Part shown: positions 62,143 through 64,000 of the stretch, piece by piece
Layout: each line of letters starts with the position of its first letter
Position numbering within the stretch: the first letter of the stretch is position 1
Source: Candidatus Gastranaerophilales bacterium
GTDB lineage: Bacteria; Cyanobacteriota; Vampirovibrionia; Gastranaerophilales; Gastranaerophilaceae
Direction of reading: 5' to 3'
DNA: 64,000 bases
NCBI GenBank assembly: GCA_944324405.1
Contig: CALUWF010000002.1
Location: 1-64,000, forward strand
Program-made: the position numbers and the translations under genes
Notes under the pieces: generated by a model
What the model saw: the letters and a program-made list of their open reading frames with translations, nothing else
What the model was told of the DNA's origin: nothing
The model's database searches: none

Positions 62143-64000
62143 AAAGATTGTGCTTGAGTACTTCCTCTCTTAAACCTCTGTAGTCGTTTATGTCATGATT
62201 TTTTACAAATTCAAGAGCGCACTCACGGGCTTTTTCAAGTATCTCAACATCATTTACAACATCAGCAAGTCCAAAATCGGGTATTCCGCTTTGTCTTGTA
62301 CCCAAGAATTCGCCCGGGCCGCGCAGCTCAAGGTCTTTTTGCGCAACAATAAAACCGTTATTTGTCTGCGTCATTATTTTTAGTCTGTTTTTAACCTGTT
62401 TTGAAGCGGAAGTGCTGACCAAAATACAGTAAGACTGTTTATCGGAACGCCCGACACGCCCTCTGAGCTGATGAAGCTGAGAAAGCCCAAACCTTTCCGC
62501 ATTCTCAATTATCATAACGGTAGCATTAGGCACATCAACACCAACTTCCACAACCGTTGTTGATACCAAAATATCGTATTTTTTCTCTTTAAAATCAAGC
62601 ATTACCTGCTCTTTTTCAAACGGCTTTAATTTTCCATGCAGCAAACCTATTTTGTAGTCTTTAAATTCGCCGTTTTGAAGCCTGTGTGCTTCTTGTGTCG
62701 CATTTTTAGCGCTTATTGTTTCGCTTTCGTCAATTAACGGGTAAACAATATAGGCCTGGTGTCCCTGCGCGATTTGTTCCTTTATTAATTTATAAGCATC
62801 TTTTCGCCCGTTTGCCCCGACAAGAGTAGTAATAACAGGCAATCTGCCCTTAGGGAGTTCATCAATCGTTGTTATATCAAGATCGCCATGCATGGTAAGC
62901 GCAAGCGTCCTTGGTATAGGAGTTGCTGTCATGGTAAGCATTTGCGGATATTCTCCCTTGGTTAAAAGTTTTGAGCGCTGCTTTACCCCAAAACGGTGCT
63001 GCTCGTCTATTACAACCGCACCAAGATTGCAAAACTCAACTCCTTCCTGAATTAGAGCGTGTGTACCAACGGCAATATGCATTTGTCCGTTTTTTAGAGA
63101 AGTAAGCATTTCTTTTCTGATTTTTGAACCGTGTTTCCCCAAAAACAAGCCGACGCTTATATTTAAAGGAGTAAGCCATTGGGTAAAATTTTTATAATGT
63201 TGGCTTGCAAGGATTTCCGTCGGTGCCATAATCGCACCCTGATAGCCGTTTTCAATTGCACAAAGCAGCATAATGCAAGCTACAACGGTTTTTCCGCTTC
63301 CGACATCTCCTTGCAACAATCGCTGCATCGGCTCTTTTGAGTTTAAATCGTTTATGATTTCATCAACGGCATTTTTTTGCGCGCCGGTAAGCTCAAAAGG
63401 CAAACTCTCGATAAATTTTCTAACCAATCCGTCACGCTTTATTTTGAGCTGTATTGACGTATTTTTTCGATTTGCTTCCCGAATAAGTGCCAAATTGAGC
63501 TGAAGGGTAAAAAGCTCTTCAAAAACAATTCTAAACCTTGCCCTGTCGACATCTTCGCGTGTTTTTGGCAAATGAATTTTTCTAACCGCTTCGTTTTTGT
63601 TTATCAGATCGTATTTTTCTTTTATATATTGCGGAATGGGGTCTTCTATTTTATCGCAATACTTTTCAACCGCACTTCTGATTGCACCGCTCAAGGTTTT
63701 TGAATTTAAATTTTCCGTAAGCGGATATATGGGAACTATCCTGCCGGAATTTATAAGTTCGTCATCCTCATAACAAAAATCACATGTCATAACCTGGATA
63801 TCCGGCTTATCTATGGTTATTTCATTTGTGTATGAGTCTTTTTTAACAGTGCCTATTACTATAACGCTTGAGCCTTGCGGATATTGGGCTTTATACCTTT
63901 CAAGCATACGCCTGTTTTTGAGCTTGTAAAAAAAGTTCAAGGTTATATCGCCTGAACCGTCCCCTATTAGAATATTTAAAACCGTAAGCCTTTTAAGGGT
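62132..64000 (-). CDS. recG: ATP-dependent DNA helicase RecG (5' end beyond the window)
   Basis: At least 622 residues, continuing past position 64000. The frame stays open from the TTG at 63940 to the window end and encodes ILIGDGSGDITLNFFYKLK there, the RecG wedge OB-fold, so the start lies outside. Helicase motifs follow: LTGAQKNAVDEI, LLQGDVGSGKTVVA (Walker A), VVIDEQHRFGVKQR (DEQH), TMTATPIPRTLA, VEVGVDVPNATVM and QLHQLRGRVGRSDKQSYC. RecG reverses stalled replication forks and processes branched DNA. It converges with the gene at 60634, overlapping by 11 bases. Confidence 0.96.
   Translation of the reverse strand, partial: TLKRLTVLNILIGDGSGDITLNFFYKLKNRRMLERYKAQYPQGSSVIVIGTVKKDSYTNEITIDKPDIQVMTCDFCYEDDELINSGRIVPIYPLTENLNSKTLSGAIRSAVEKYCDKIEDPIPQYIKEKYDLINKNEAVRKIHLPKTREDVDRARFRIVFEELFTLQLNLALIREANRKNTSIQLKIKRDGLVRKFIESLPFELTGAQKNAVDEIINDLNSKEPMQRLLQGDVGSGKTVVACIMLLCAIENGYQGAIMAPTEILASQHYKNFTQWLTPLNISVGLFLGKHGSKIRKEMLTSLKNGQMHIAVGTHALIQEGVEFCNLGAVVIDEQHRFGVKQRSKLLTKGEYPQMLTMTATPIPRTLALTMHGDLDITTIDELPKGRLPVITTLVGANGRKDAYKLIKEQIAQGHQAYIVYPLIDESETISAKNATQEAHRLQNGEFKDYKIGLLHGKLKPFEKEQVMLDFKEKKYDILVSTTVVEVGVDVPNATVMIIENAERFGLSQLHQLRGRVGRSDKQSYCILVSTSASKQVKNRLKIMTQTNNGFIVAQKDLELRGPGEFLGTRQSGIPDFGLADVVNDVEILEKARECALEFVKNHDINDYRGLREEVLKHNLFRG

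Overview
The window is an AT-rich bacterial chromosome segment carrying about 59 protein genes, no rRNA, no tRNA that I can see and no CRISPR array. Several genes point to a non-photosynthetic relative of cyanobacteria (Vampirovibrionia / Melainabacteria, most likely the gut lineage Gastranaerophilales): a DUF3326-type protein, a DUF1822-like membrane protein with a TonB-type C-terminus, a long cyanobacterial-style NusB and a ThrRS without the TGS domain. No photosynthesis gene is present. A full RND/TolC efflux operon shows a diderm envelope. The lineage assignment is inference from recognised families, not from a search. Layout: 1-186 is a GC-rich tandem repeat at the window edge. 190-3055 holds a small protein, a PAS protein with a ruined histidine-kinase core, and a MalK/UgpC-type ABC ATPase. 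3229-9464 is an adaptor/RND pump/TolC operon. 9461-16537 mixes small unknowns, an ABC exporter, a GH57 enzyme and a NagA-like deacetylase. 16717-19435 is a cluster of four unrecognised genes, two of which share an N-terminal module and a C-terminal coiled coil. 19517-27178 is a surface-glycan island: FkbM methyltransferase, CDP-glycerol-type glycerophosphotransferase, GT2 and another transferase-like protein, a radical SAM/SPASM protein, a zinc-ribbon methyltransferase, and a Rossmann-like module found as a single copy, as a tandem pair and apparently fused to FkbM. 27273-40230 contains an AAA+ ATPase, leuS, thrS, a ROK kinase, holA-holB, DUF3326, a pilin-like protein, hsp20 and cobO. 40337-46072 carries a GIY-YIG protein, dusB, a TPR lipoprotein-like protein, bioG-bioC and a group-2 sigma factor. 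46073-46671 has no gene but contains a convincing small-RNA candidate. 46672-55702 runs ribH, an AMIN-like membrane protein, a Gln/Pro-rich protein, an RseP-type protease with a LysM-like insert, rpsU, yajQ, nadK, recN and an unknown. 55699-64000 ends with ftsY-nusB, a GT4 glycosyltransferase, glyS, the DUF1822/zinc-finger/TonB-C protein and recG, which is open at the window end. Regulation: most genes have purine-rich ribosome-binding sites, but at least four have a -10 box only 6-8 bases before the ATG and no Shine-Dalgarno sequence, which suggests leaderless mRNAs. A recurrent TATTAT-N4/5-ATGTARG element lies in front of several genes. The observations I consider most worth following are the 16717-19435 family, the repeated Rossmann module in the glycan island, the pseudo-histidine kinase and the candidate small RNA at 46481-46613.
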